NCBI RefSeq assembly: GCF_000422585.1
Contig: NZ_AUGI01000044.1
Location: 1 to 60,157 of the forward strand
DNA: 60,157 nt
Reading direction: 5' to 3'
DNA from: Hugenholtzia roseola DSM 9546
GTDB lineage: Bacteria > Bacteroidota > Bacteroidia > Cytophagales > Bernardetiaceae
The notes below the pieces were generated by a model. That model was not told the DNA's origin and searched no databases. It worked only from the letters and a program-made list of their open reading frames with translations. Shown in pieces: positions 1-9,601 of this stretch (positions are counted from its first letter, which is position 1; each line of letters opens with the position of its first letter). The position numbers were made by a program, and so were the translations under genes.

Positions 1-182
1 TTTTCCAACTTCCGAAGCAAGGCAAAGAGCATGGTCGTTTTGCCATACTGACGTGGGCGGTTGATGACAAAGTAATCACCATACTCAACCATTTCTATGA
101 TGCTGGCAAAGCGACGGCTGTCGTCCATCATATAATGCTCGTTAGGGCGGCAAGTGCCTGTAATATTAAAATCTTTTTTCAT
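1..182 (-). CDS. AAA-ATPase-like protein (PF09820-type), N-terminal part only
   Basis: Reading leftwards from the ATG at 182, the first 60 codons are open and run off the window edge. The peptide begins MKKDFNITGTCRPNEHYMMD and continues with GDYFVINRPRQYGKTTML, the characteristic N-terminus and Walker A segment of the AAA-ATPase-like family usually fused to a PD-(D/E)XK nuclease domain. Such genes are common, multicopy and variable in Bacteroidota, and their biological role is poorly defined. The C-terminal nuclease half lies outside the window, so completeness cannot be judged. Confidence 0.75.
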   Translation of the reverse strand, partial: MKKDFNITGTCRPNEHYMMDDSRRFASIIEMVEYGDYFVINRPRQYGKTTMLFALLRKLE

Positions 183-222
183 GTGATTAGTTTTTATTAG
201 TTTTGAAAATTATTTTTTATTT

Positions 223-1557
223 TTATATCATACCACGCGCTTTGAGTTCCAAGTATTTATTGATAGTATTGACAGAAAGGTCTTGCGGTTTGGTCAGGAT
301 ACACTGAATCCCATGACGACGCAATTCCTCTGCAATAATGCGTTTATCCAAGACAAATTTATGCGCAATGGTCTGTTGATACACGCCCAGAAGATGTTTG
401 CTTTCTTCTTGTGCATAATCTAATAACTCTGTATTTTCAAAAAATACGACTACTAAAAGATGTTTTCGACTAATTTTTCGCAAAATAGGCAACACCCGTT
501 CTAAGGCAGAAAGGCTCTCAAAGTTGGTAAAAAGCAGCATCAGGGCGCGTCCCTTTGTCGTATATTGCAAGGTATGGTAGAGTTTTTCGTAATCGCTCTC
601 CATAAAATTGGTCTGTTGGGCATAAAGGGCGTTAGAGATTTTGCCAAGTTGTCCTGCTTTTTGTTCGGCGGGCAGGACGGTATCTATCTGTTCGGAAAAA
701 GTTATCAAGCCTGCGCGGTCGCTTTTTTTGAGGGCAATATTGCTAAGGGTCAGAATGGTATTGATGGCGTAATCGAGCAACGAAAGCCCCTCGAAAGGCA
801 TGCGCATAACCCTACTTTTGTCCAAGATGGTATAAATGGCTTGCGACTTCTCATCTTCATATTGATTGACCATTAAATGCCCCCTTCGGCTTGTGGCTTT
901 CCAATTGATGCTTCGGTAGTCATCTCCAATGACGTAATTTTTTATCTGTTCAAATTCGTAACTATGTCCTAATCTGCGTATTTTTCGCAAGCCTGAAAGC
1001 TGTGCGGTATTAGAAAACGCCAAAAGTTCGTATTTTTTCATCTGTATCACCGAAGGCACAGCAGGCAAACTTGTAGCCGCCTTTTCTACATATCTCCTTT
1101 GCACCAAGCCAATGGGCGAGGTAAGAAAAAAATTCATATCCCCAAATTCATACAAGCCACGCTCGGCAGGGAAAAGCGTGTAGTTAAAATCTTGGGTGCT
1201 TTTTTTGGCAATCGAAAACGAAAAAATAAAGTCGCGCTTCTGAAAAGCGGTAGGCAATTCGTCTATAAAATCTACCTGCAAAGGATAAGGCGACTCGCTC
1301 TGTACCTCTATGCGAATCGGATTTTGGTCGCCCAAAGAAAACTGTATCGGCATTATCCGTCGTGCTTGTATCTTTACCGAAGGCAGGTGAATCCATATTA
1401 CATCAAGCAGAAAAATCAGACCTAATAAAAAACTACCGCCTATCCCTACTTCAAACAAAAAAGGAAAGCTATAGCCGAAAGCAAAGATAGCCGCCAGCAC
1501 GCCCAAAGCAACGTAAAGACGTGTGTTGAGATACAAGTTTTTAAAAAATTTAATCAT
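223..1557 (-). CDS. DUF58 domain-containing membrane protein
   Basis: A 444-residue protein. Two adjacent hydrophobic segments at about residues 14-56 anchor it, followed by a beta-rich region and then the DUF58 signature near residues 190-245 (GHSYEFEQIKNYVIGDDYR, then INWKATSRRG). The C-terminal part has a VWA-like fold (a TILDKSRVM segment) without a perfect MIDAS motif. DUF58 proteins usually sit beside a MoxR ATPase and VWA proteins; no moxR gene is present in this window. It lies downstream of hemA on the same strand, separated by about 290 bp holding a possible hairpin (near 1708-1738), so it may be transcribed separately. The family assignment is clear; the molecular function is not. 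Confidence 0.88.
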   Translation of the reverse strand: MIKFFKNLYLNTRLYVALGVLAAIFAFGYSFPFLFEVGIGGSFLLGLIFLLDVIWIHLPSVKIQARRIMPIQFSLGDQNPIRIEVQSESPYPLQVDFIDELPTAFQKRDFIFSFSIAKKSTQDFNYTLFPAERGLYEFGDMNFFLTSPIGLVQRRYVEKAATSLPAVPSVIQMKKYELLAFSNTAQLSGLRKIRRLGHSYEFEQIKNYVIGDDYRSINWKATSRRGHLMVNQYEDEKSQAIYTILDKSRVMRMPFEGLSLLDYAINTILTLSNIALKKSDRAGLITFSEQIDTVLPAEQKAGQLGKISNALYAQQTNFMESDYEKLYHTLQYTTKGRALMLLFTNFESLSALERVLPILRKISRKHLLVVVFFENTELLDYAQEESKHLLGVYQQTIAHKFVLDKRIIAEELRRHGIQCILTKPQDLSVNTINKYLELKARGMI

Positions 1558-1849
1558 ATTTTTTTGTAAAAAAACAAGTTAGAAAACGCTAAAAACGGAC
1601 AAAAAGCCATAAAATTGAAAGACACAAGGTAGGCTTTTTTCCTTATATCTCCAAATGATAGGGCAATTTAGCTAACGATTTGGCAATAAACCCCTAACAG
1701 AAAATCGGGCAGCAGCGCAGGAAACGCCACAGCCCGACTTACTATAACTCTTTTTTTATATTTTTTGTAAAATTTGTACCACTTGTAAAAATAAGATGGC
1801 ACTATTACAAAGGTCAGAAGACTAAAAAGTAGAGATAAAAGCAAACACG

Positions 1850-3166
1850 CTACCCCTGACTATTGACGTTTTCTAAGTTGAAAAGGTCGTTTAAGACATC
1901 TGCCAAATTTTCGGCTTCGCCTCGTTTGCAGGCAGCTTTGAGTTGTAGTACGGGAAGTTTGATGATTTTTTGCATCATATTTTTGGTAATCATTTCTACC
2001 TTTCCCAATTCTTTTTCGTCTAAATTTTTAAGATGACGCGCAATTTCAGCCTGTCTGATTTGCTCTAAAGCCTGTTTGAGTTTTTGAATGGTAGGGGAAA
2101 AAGTCATCTCTTGTAGCCATTGCGAAAACTCCTCTATCGATTCGGCAATAAGGGCTTCTACGGCAGGGATTGCCTCCTTTCTCCGTTCTATGGTTGCTTG
2201 GGTACGATTCTGAATGTGGTCGATGTTGAACAAATTTACACCCTCAATTTCCTCTGTTTCAGGCTCGATGCTGCGCGGAATAGAAAGGTCTATCAGGTAG
2301 CGAAATTTAGCCAAAGGGAGTTCGGATAGCATTTTTTTGGTGATAAGAGGACTTTGCATCATCACCGAACTCACTAATGCGTCTGCCTGCGCCAGCTCTT
2401 TTTCCAAATCAGAAAGAGGTGCAGACCGATAACCCAATTCCTGCGCCAAAGACAGGGCTTTTTCCTCTGTACGGTTTATCAGGACTACCTCCCAATGCCC
2501 TACATTTTTGAGATTCCGCACCGCATCTGCACCAATTTCACCCAAGCCAACCATCAATACCTTTGGCTTTGGCAGGTGCGATAGGCTATCATACAAAATT
2601 TCAGTAGCAGCATAAGACACCGAAGCCGCTCCGTCGCGAAAGTTCGTTTCTTGTGCTACGCGCTTGTGAGTAAAGAAGATGGTATGCAGTAGGCGGTGCA
2701 GAAAAGCAGTGGCTAAGTTTAGGTCGGCAGAAACCTGATAGGCGCGTTTTACCTGATTTGAAATCTGAATATCGCCTACTACCTGCGATTCAAGCCCCAT
2801 CGCTACCGAAAAAAGATGCCTTACCGCTTCCTCGCTTTGCGTAATGTTCTGAAAATAAGCGGCGTAGTCGAGTTGCTTTTCCGATTTATCCCACTCATGG
2901 TGATAAGGACAAGCCGAATAGTGCCTTTCTATCCCTTTTTCTATCAAAAGAAGTTTGATAAAATCATCAAATATATCGTTTTCCGAACTATAATACAATT
3001 CTGTTCGATTGCAAGTGGAAAGCAATAGGGCTTCTTGTATGCCTAAAATCTCTTGTAGTTTGAGCAAAAAGCTACGTGCTTCCTCATCTGAAAGTGCCAG
3101 CGGCTCGCGTATGGCTACGGGCGCAGTTTTGTAAGAAATGCTAATTGCCTTAAAGGGGTGATTCAT
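1850..3166 (-). CDS. hemA: Glutamyl-tRNA reductase
   Basis: A 438-residue glutamyl-tRNA reductase, which reduces Glu-tRNA(Glu) to glutamate-1-semialdehyde in the C5 route to tetrapyrroles, in the cytosol. The catalytic cysteine lies in LLSTCNRTELYY (Cys52). The NADPH-binding Rossmann motif VLMVGLGEIG is near the middle, and a C-terminal helical dimerisation region follows. Length matches the family. No other heme gene is adjacent. A possible promoter (reverse of CAAATTTA at 3200-3207) lies upstream of the ATG, with a CAA at 3232 and a 24-bp spacer, slightly longer than ideal. Confidence 0.97.
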   Translation of the reverse strand: MNHPFKAISISYKTAPVAIREPLALSDEEARSFLLKLQEILGIQEALLLSTCNRTELYYSSENDIFDDFIKLLLIEKGIERHYSACPYHHEWDKSEKQLDYAAYFQNITQSEEAVRHLFSVAMGLESQVVGDIQISNQVKRAYQVSADLNLATAFLHRLLHTIFFTHKRVAQETNFRDGAASVSYAATEILYDSLSHLPKPKVLMVGLGEIGADAVRNLKNVGHWEVVLINRTEEKALSLAQELGYRSAPLSDLEKELAQADALVSSVMMQSPLITKKMLSELPLAKFRYLIDLSIPRSIEPETEEIEGVNLFNIDHIQNRTQATIERRKEAIPAVEALIAESIEEFSQWLQEMTFSPTIQKLKQALEQIRQAEIARHLKNLDEKELGKVEMITKNMMQKIIKLPVLQLKAACKRGEAENLADVLNDLFNLENVNSQG

Positions 3167-3294
3167 CGCTTTTGATAGAGAGGGGATTTTTGAGTACGCA
3201 AATTTACGAAGCGTTTGAGTATCTATAAAGCAATTTGTAAAAGAGATATGTTATTTAGAACAAGTATAAATAGGTAGCTTCCGCCTCAAAGCAA

Positions 3295-3349
3295 AATCCT
3301 CTTTCTTTGCACTACCTTTTGGAAAGGCAGGCAGAAAAGAAAGAGGATT
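3295..3349 (-). terminator. Hairpin terminator downstream of the T9SS protein gene
   Basis: AATCCTCTTTCTTT (from 3295) pairs with AAAGAAAGAGGATT (ending 3349). On the minus strand the stem is followed by TTTTGC. It lies about 40 bp beyond the stop of the gene ending at 3389, so it is probably that gene's terminator. Confidence 0.6.
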
Positions 3350-3388
3350 GAACATCAGAGCAGAAAACAGGTGGTGTTTCTACTAAGG

Positions 3389-5950
3389 TTAGTTTTTAAT
3401 TAATTTTTTAATAAAAGTTTGAGTTTGGGTCTGAATCTTCAACAAAAACATGCCCGAAGCCAACTTTTGTGTAGGAATGGCAAGATTCTGCCGTCCTGCT
3501 GCAAGATTTTGTTGGACTTGGTAGAGCGTCTTGCCTTCCATATCTTGAAGTTGTACCCAAATTGTTTCGGCTTGGGGTAGGAAAAGCAAAACTTGTGTAT
3601 TTTCTGCAAAAGGATTCGGTGCAATTTGTAAGAAAGCATCAGAAGGCACACCAGACTTTATTTCTACTACGGGCGAATAGAAAATTGTCCCTGCTTGGTC
3701 TTTCATTTTGAGGCGATAGTAGAAAATTTGGTCAGATAGCGGCACTTGGTCTGCCCATTGGTATCGCAAGACCTGATTTTGTGCTACAACCTTACCGACA
3801 GGCGCAAAGGCTACTCGGTCTTGTTTTCTTTCCACCTCAAAAAACACTGCGTCCGACTGTGGCGTTACTTCCCAATGAAGCAGCACCTTTTCATTATCAG
3901 TTTGGGCGCGGAAAAAGACCAAATCAATAGGCAATAAATCGCCGCCTTCGGCAGAATGGATATAGAAATTGGAGCTACCATCAAAATCTAATACATCAAT
4001 CTCGATGTAATGAATACCCGTCAGGAAGTTGGTAACGACGCTACCGCCTAAATACTCTCCCGCAGGGCGATAGGGCGCACCGTAGGAGGCAGGGTATCTA
4101 TCTACTGCCAAATTGTAGCCTGCCGCGCTGGGATTGGCAGCCAAAAGCTCTTGATATTCGGCTTCGGTAAAGTAGAGGCGAATGGTAGTGAGTCCGTTAG
4201 AAGTGGGCGTTACGTTGTAATGGCGGCGGATATAAGGTTCGCCATCATAGTAGGGTAGGCTTGGCTCTATCGTAACACCTGCCTGCACGATACCCATATT
4301 TACGCCATTGTCGTTGATAGCCAAAATCATATCCTCGTTGGGGTCGGCAATGGAAAGCCAAGCATTTACCCCCGGCACCAAACAAGCCCCAATTTGGTCG
4401 TTACTCGGAATGGCATCATTGATATTGGGGGCGGCTACATTGAAAACAGTATCCCTACAACCTTGTGAATCGATGACCTCAAAATCATGGGTAGTGTTAT
4501 TGTCTATAAAGAAAGTATTATTTGTCGTATGTGCCGTAGCCAAGGTAAGATTGCAATATTGATAGCCTCCTGTGCCGCCTGTGGCTTGTAAAATTACGGC
4601 GGTCTGTCCTGTGCTGCCGATACCCCCACAAGATACAGTCGCATTTACTTCTAAGGTGCTATAATTGATAACGAGTGTATCCGAAACCCTACAACCACCT
4701 TCATTTTCCACAAAGACCCTATAAGTTCCCGCTTTAAGCCAAGTGGCAGAGTCGGTAGAAATAATCGTGTTGCTGCTATTTTGCCATTCGTAGGTTACAT
4801 ATTTGCCTACTCCCATCAAGACAGAGTCGCCCTTGCAAATAATCAAATCGGGTCCCAAATCTGGCAGCGGACTTAAATAAACCACCATACTATCATAAGG
4901 CTGCCCCGTGCAAGGCTGCACACGCCTGATGATGACGCTATCGAGCTGCGTGATGTTATTGTAGTTGGGGGTAATCGTCATATTAACCGTCGGTACGCCT
5001 GCCCCAAAGGTAAGGGTATTTCCGCCGCCCAAAGAAGTAGTATATTGCACGCCATTAACTGCCGAACCTGCAAATTGGAAAGTCAGGGTAAGCGGATTAA
5101 CAGTGCTACCTGTACGATTGTAGGTAATAATAGGGTCAGTACAGCCTGCCCACACCTGCGAGGCATTGACAGTAGTATTGATGTCGTTGCTCGTTACTTT
5201 TTCTATAAAAACGCCTGAATCGTATGAACTATCTCCTGCATCTGCAATCATCTAACGGACGCGATAAGTCGCACAAGGCGTTAGACCTGTTCTTGTTGCT
5301 ACCAAATTTACGGTATAGCCGTCATATTGAAAAGTTGCGTTACCTGTGGCGTTAGTCTGATAATAAGTTGCATTGCTGCCTACATTGACATTGTTAATGG
5401 TTACGGGCGTAGTCGTTGCTGGAATAAGTGCTATGTTCTGTTCGCCTGCAATGCCCGGACCGCTTATCATAAAAGCAAAGACATCATTGTAAGAAGAATT
5501 GACCCATTCGGGATATTCTTCCGAACCAAAACTGTAACGAAATTCTATCCTATCTCCTGCGGGTACTACGTCAAATTCTAAAATGCAAGCGTCTTGCGTT
5601 GTCGCACCTGCCAAAGTGGTTAATAGCGCGTTTCCGCCCGTTCCCATATTACCACTAAGATTACCTACGTTATTAGGTCCAATTGCGCCTGTTGCCGTTC
5701 CCGAAGTTAGCAAAACGCCCTGCGTCAATCCCATAGGAGTAGTACCTGCAAGGTCAAATAAACCATAACCGTTACTGGCACAAGAGATGGTTACATTTGA
5801 AATGGTTACGCCTTCACCTTCAATTGTATTGATAATGTTGGCAATCGTCGGATTGGTAGTAACAGTAAGTTGTGCCTGCAAAGAAGGTATAAAAATCAAA
5901 AAAGCCAAAATCGAGTAGAAAAAAGAGTTTCTCTTTGTATAGTGTTTCAT
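3389..5950 (-). pseudogene. Choice-of-anchor L, T9SS-sorted secreted protein, interrupted by in-frame TAG
   Basis: One reading frame of about 853 codons holds a signal peptide (MKHYTKRNSFFYSILAF... ending SLQAQ), a choice-of-anchor L domain, PKD/Ig-like and SprB-like repeats (EATGGTGGYQY-type and DSQGCRDT segments) and a C-terminal T9SS type A sorting domain ending in FIKKLIKN. The frame is broken by one TAG at 5252-5254 in the conserved stretch CATYRVR-stop-MIADAGDSSYDSGVF. Relatives normally read through this point with a leucine or similar residue, so TTG to TAG is a plausible single change. The 3' part starts with ATG directly after the stop, but it would lack a signal peptide and could not be exported. 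Options are a true nonsense mutation, a sequencing error, or readthrough. The intact form would be exported by Sec and then T9SS to the cell surface or medium. Confidence 0.85.
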
Positions 5951-6424
5951 ATTTTATTTTTTTTGTACGGTGAGCATGACTTTTATCAAAATTGACCCTC
6001 AATATAAAGAATAACCCTTATTTTTCAAAATTGGGGACTTATTACACACGTAAGTTTTGGCTTCATTTTAAACTTTTTTACCTTTCGAATGGCAAAAAAA
6101 CGTATCCTCTCTTTTTTGTTTTTTTTAAAATTGCACCCTTCTGAAATGAACAAGGCTGTATAAACAGCAAGACGCATTTTTTAGATAATAAAAAAAACCT
6201 ATTTAGGACATTGTGCTTAGGCTACTGTATAAAAGCATTTTTTTTGCGTTTGTATGAAAATCCTAAAAAAAGAAAACAAAAAGTTTGGTGGCTTCTTTTT
6301 ATCTGCCTTTTGCCTATTTTCTTTGTGTTCTTTATCTTAGGCGAAAATAGGGAGCTATTTTGCCCAAAATGATTAAATTTCTAACTTTGCGTTCATTCTC
6401 ATTTTCTGACCCCTCTCCAAAGAC
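5951..6424. other. Divergent intergenic region
   Basis: AT-rich 474-bp spacer between the minus-strand secreted protein gene and murQ. Only the murQ promoter at its right end is recognisable; no convincing ORF or RNA is seen in the rest. Confidence 0.5.
6358..6389 (+). promoter_or_regulatory. Bacteroidota-type promoter of murQ
   Basis: TTTTG at 6358-6362 and TAACTTTG at 6382-6389, with a 19-bp spacer. This fits the TTG-N(17-23)-TAnnTTTG consensus of the primary sigma factor of Bacteroidota. Predicted start of transcription is near 6395, giving a leader of about 30 nt to the ATG at 6425. Confidence 0.6.
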
Positions 6425-7204
6425 ATGTCCTTAGACCGCCTTTCTACCACCCAACTCTTAGAAACCTTACATCAAGCCGACAGTAGTGTGGCACAGGCTG
6501 TCGGTTTGGTCTTGCCTCAAATTGAGGATTTTATAGAAACAACGCTGATTCGCATGCAAGCGGGGGGGCGGCTTTTTTACATTGGCGCAGGTACGAGCGG
6601 ACGCTTAGGTATCTTAGATGCTTCCGAATGTCCGCCTACTTTTGGTGTTCCGCAGGGGCTTGTTATCGGACTGATAGCAGGGGGCGATAGTGCCATTCGC
6701 AAAGCCGTAGAGTTTGCCGAAGACGACCTCACACAGGCTTGGCAAGACCTCGCCGCCTTTTCACCTACTACACTCGATACCGTATTGGGCATTGCCGCCT
6801 CTGGGCGCACGCCTTATGTGATAGGCGGCATCGAGGCGGCGCGTCAGGCGGGCTTATACACAGGCGCATTGGTCTGCAAAGAAGGAAGTGCCTTGGCAAA
6901 AAAGGCAGAAAAAGCCATAGAGGTCTTGGTAGGCGAAGAAGTCTTGCGAGGAAGCACACGCCTAAAAGCAGGTACGGCGCAAAAGATGGTTTTGAATATG
7001 ATTTCGACAAGCCTGATGGTAAAGTTGGGAAAGGTAAAAGGCGACAAAATGATTGATATGCAGCTTGCCAATCACAAACTCATCGAGCGCGGCATCGATT
7101 TTATTTGTGAAGAAATCCCTAACCTTTCACGCAAAGAGGCAGGAGAGATTTTATTAGAAAAAGGCAGTGTTCGCGCCGTTTTGTCTTATTTTAATAAAAT
7201 TTAG
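6425..7204 (+). CDS. murQ: N-acetylmuramic acid 6-phosphate etherase
   Basis: A 259-residue SIS-domain lyase that cleaves the D-lactyl ether of MurNAc 6-phosphate to give GlcNAc 6-phosphate and lactate, in cell-wall recycling. The family signatures GAGTSGRLG and DASECPPTFG are near residues 55-80, followed by GIAASGRTPYV and STRLKAGTAQKM. E. coli MurQ is about 298 residues: here the N-terminus lacks some 20 residues and the C-terminal extension is short. An in-frame TGA lies just upstream of the ATG and the promoter is close, so the short start is real. It stands alone, with no anmK or nagA-type gene nearby. Confidence 0.95.
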   Translation: MSLDRLSTTQLLETLHQADSSVAQAVGLVLPQIEDFIETTLIRMQAGGRLFYIGAGTSGRLGILDASECPPTFGVPQGLVIGLIAGGDSAIRKAVEFAEDDLTQAWQDLAAFSPTTLDTVLGIAASGRTPYVIGGIEAARQAGLYTGALVCKEGSALAKKAEKAIEVLVGEEVLRGSTRLKAGTAQKMVLNMISTSLMVKLGKVKGDKMIDMQLANHKLIERGIDFICEEIPNLSRKEAGEILLEKGSVRAVLSYFNKI

Positions 7205-7388
7205 AGAACAAGAAATAACCACTTCTTCAAATTCGATTGTTAAAAAAGTGGGCAGCGAAGTTCTCAAAAAGACAATTCCGACCTGCCAAAAAAAATATTA
7301 GTCGTCCAGACTTGTAAGTTTGCTTTTTTTTGTTTTGATTTGCACAGAACTTATCGCTTGTGTCATCATACCCTGCGCATTTCTTGCC

Positions 7389-7424
7389 TTAGTAATTACT
7401 AATTGATAATTACTAATTACTGAA
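7389..7424. repeat. AT-rich direct/inverted repeat before the S1-domain gene
   Basis: The segment reads TAGTAATTACTAATT, GA, then TAATTACTAATTACTG. The unit TAATTACTAAT occurs twice and is itself partly palindromic. It ends about 10 bp before the ATG at 7433. Operator or simple repeat; no function can be assigned. Confidence 0.4.
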
Positions 7425-7432
7425 CTTTCAAT

Positions 7433-8293
7433 ATGGACAAAAAAATTCTCTTAGGGAAATACAATCGCCTTGAAATTGCGCGTCTTATCGTGCATGGGGC
7501 TATCTTGCAGGCACAAAGCGGCGAAGAGGTGCTTTTACCCAAAAAATGGACTCCTGCTACCGCCAAAGTGGGCGACCCACTCGATGTCTTTATTTACACC
7601 GATTCGGAAGACCGCCTCATTGCCACAACGCAAAAGCCAAAGGGTATCTTAGGAGATTTGGTAGGACTCAAAGTTGTCGATAGCACCGCTATTGGGGCTT
7701 TCTTGGATTGGGGATTAGAAAAAGACCTTTTCGTACCCAAAGCCGAACAAAAAAAGAGCATGCAAAAGGGCGAGTACTACGTCGTGCGCATTGGTTTGGA
7801 TTTCCGCACAAATCGCTTAATAGGAATGGGCAAATTTGAACATTTCCTACAAAAGACCATCGATGAAGACGAGCGCGACACCTGGCAGGAAGGCAAAACT
7901 GTTTCTATCCTGATTTATGAAAAGACGGATTTGGGCTACAGTGCCGTAGTAGAAAATCGCTTCTGGGGGTTGCTCTACGAAAATGAAATCTTTAGCCCCC
8001 TACAAATAGGCGAAAGAAAAAATGCCTTCATCAAGAAAATCCGTCCTGACGGCAAGATAGACCTCGTCTTGCAAGCACAAGGCTATCGCGCCACCAGCGA
8101 ACGAAGCGACGAAATTTTAGCCAAACTCCAAGCCGCAGGCGGTAGCCTACCCTTTGGCGACAAGAGTTCGGCAGAGGAAATTCTCGCCCACTTTCAGATG
8201 AGTAAGCGTGTCTTCAAACAGCTCATCGGGAAGCTCTACAAAGAAAAGAAAATCGTGCTGACCGAAAAAGGCATCAAACTTGCTACCCAATAA
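7433..8293 (+). CDS. S1 RNA-binding protein of the CvfB/YitL family
   Basis: A 286-residue protein. It has tandem S1-like OB domains (GDLVGLKVVDSTAIGAFLDWGL; a further one near residues 140-210) and a C-terminal winged-helix segment (SSAEEILAHFQMSKRVFKQL, KLYKEKKIVLTEKG). This is the architecture of CvfB, an RNA-binding regulator first described in Staphylococcus as a virulence factor; the role in Bacteroidota is not known. The ATG at 7433 begins MDKKILLGKYNRLEI, matching the usual N-terminus of the family. Confidence 0.88.
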   Translation: MDKKILLGKYNRLEIARLIVHGAILQAQSGEEVLLPKKWTPATAKVGDPLDVFIYTDSEDRLIATTQKPKGILGDLVGLKVVDSTAIGAFLDWGLEKDLFVPKAEQKKSMQKGEYYVVRIGLDFRTNRLIGMGKFEHFLQKTIDEDERDTWQEGKTVSILIYEKTDLGYSAVVENRFWGLLYENEIFSPLQIGERKNAFIKKIRPDGKIDLVLQAQGYRATSERSDEILAKLQAAGGSLPFGDKSSAEEILAHFQMSKRVFKQLIGKLYKEKKIVLTEKGIKLATQ

Positions 8294-8677
8294 AAAACCT
8301 TTGGCAGCACAAAGTCGTTATAGTCGGATACAAATATTCCTTTTTTGGTAGATTTGGTCGAATTTTGGAAATATTTAGCGAATATTTCGCCTTTCAAACG
8401 GCTTTTCTTTTTGTGAAACGGAATTTATGTTTATATTTACGCATAAAATAGGCTCTACTGCTCAAGCGGCATGCATTCGCCTCACAAATGCTGGTTGGTA
8501 TAAGGCTTCTCAAATAAAATCCGCTTTTTTTTGAGTCGCTTGCTGTGGCGAAAGCCTCTCTTTTCTTGCAAAGGGCTGCTTTTTTCTCCTCACTCTTTTC
8601 GATTGATTGACGATAGAGATTTTGTTTCATCATTATATTTTGCCTTCACCTTGAACCTCAACGAACTTTACAAGAAC
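8294..8677. other. Intergenic region before siaB
   Basis: 384 bp between the CvfB-like gene and siaB. An open frame extends upstream of 8678 to 8531, but its residues (MSRLLWRKPLF...) do not look like the protein family. No clear promoter or RNA is seen. Confidence 0.35.
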
Positions 8678-9193
8678 ATGCTGCCCGACGACATCATTGT
8701 ATCCTACAAGGGTGCGCCTTCGCAGAGTCTTCTGGATAGCTTACTGAGTATCGCCGACGAGAAACTGGCAGCCATCGAGCCGCAGTCGAATTTAAAGAAA
8801 AAAGTATATCATATCTTGATAGAAGCTCTGCAAAATCTGTATCATCATTTAGATACAGAGGCACTTGCACCCGACCACGAGGCGGATACGGTACTCTTTG
8901 TCTTAGCACGCCAAGAAGGTGGGGGCTATCTCATCATAACAGGCAACTACTTGCCTACTGCGGAAGTTCCCAAACTCAAAAGCCATATTGAGAAGGTCAA
9001 TAACGCTTCCAAAGAAGAAATCAAGCAGCTCTATCGCGCCCAACTCCACGCAGGTGAAGTGTCAGACAAGGGAGGAGCAGGATTAGGCATCATAGATATT
9101 GCACGTCGTTCAGGCGAAAAACTGGATTATTCTTTCGAAGAAGGTCTGTACGGCAACTCATTCTTTAGTTTGAAAATCAAAGTATCGGCTTAA
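8678..9193 (+). CDS. SiaB-family protein kinase
   Basis: A 171-residue protein from the ATG at 8678 (MLPDDIIVSYKGAPSQ). It has a GHKL/HATPase-like fold: an N-box-like HILIEALQNLYHH and a G-box-like GGAGLGIIDIARRSG. In Pseudomonas, SiaB phosphorylates the small protein SiaC, while the phosphatase SiaA reverses this, and unphosphorylated SiaC binds the diguanylate cyclase SiaD. The next gene, 18 bp downstream, encodes the SiaC-like partner, so the two are certainly an operon. No siaA or siaD is present. The upstream in-frame start at 8531 was rejected because the extra 49 residues look non-coding. Confidence 0.82.
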   Translation: MLPDDIIVSYKGAPSQSLLDSLLSIADEKLAAIEPQSNLKKKVYHILIEALQNLYHHLDTEALAPDHEADTVLFVLARQEGGGYLIITGNYLPTAEVPKLKSHIEKVNNASKEEIKQLYRAQLHAGEVSDKGGAGLGIIDIARRSGEKLDYSFEEGLYGNSFFSLKIKVSA

Positions 9194-9211
9194 AAAGATA
9201 TATCAGATAGA

Positions 9212-9601
9212 ATGGAAAACTTTTTCTTAGAAGGAACAAGCAAAACGCCTTTGCTCGAGTTCAAAAAAACAGAGGGCAGATTCCTCATCAAGGGACGCTC
9301 CATACCTGAAAACTCCATAGAGTTTTACAAGCCTCTTTTCGAATGGCTCGATAACTATTCAAAAGAGCCACAAGAAGATACCATTTTAGATGTCAAATTA
9401 GAATATTTCAACACCAGCTCTTCTAAGTGCTTGGTGGAAATATTCCGCAAACTCGAGCATCTACAAGACAATGGCAAAAACGTCCTCATCAACTGGTACT
9501 ACGAAGAAGATGATGAAGACATGCAGGAGTCGGGTGAGGATTTCCAAGAAATCATAGACATCAAAATCGTGATGAACCAAATAGAAGGCGACGAAGACTA
9601 A
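9212..9601 (+). CDS. SiaC-like regulatory phosphoprotein (DUF1987)
   Basis: A 129-residue DUF1987 protein. Conserved features are the N-terminal TPLLEFKKTEGRFLIKGRSI, the PENSIEFYKPLFEWL segment and the LEYFNTSSSKCL motif, where SiaC is phosphorylated on a Thr/Ser in an STAS-like position. The C-terminus is acidic (YYEEDDEDMQESGEDF). Translation is probably coupled to siaB, with an 18-bp gap. In the known system SiaC passes the kinase/phosphatase balance on to a c-di-GMP cyclase; the downstream target in this organism cannot be told from the window. Confidence 0.88.
   Translation: MENFFLEGTSKTPLLEFKKTEGRFLIKGRSIPENSIEFYKPLFEWLDNYSKEPQEDTILDVKLEYFNTSSSKCLVEIFRKLEHLQDNGKNVLINWYYEEDDEDMQESGEDFQEIIDIKIVMNQIEGDED

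Noticed and set aside
1708-1738. Terminator between hemA and the DUF58 gene
   Set aside because: TCGGGC and GCCCGA can pair, but the 21-nt loop and lack of a T-run on the minus strand make it weak.
6739-7071. Open frames on both strands inside murQ
   Set aside because: They are antisense or shifted shadows of a gene with strong family motifs; their residue composition is non-protein-like.
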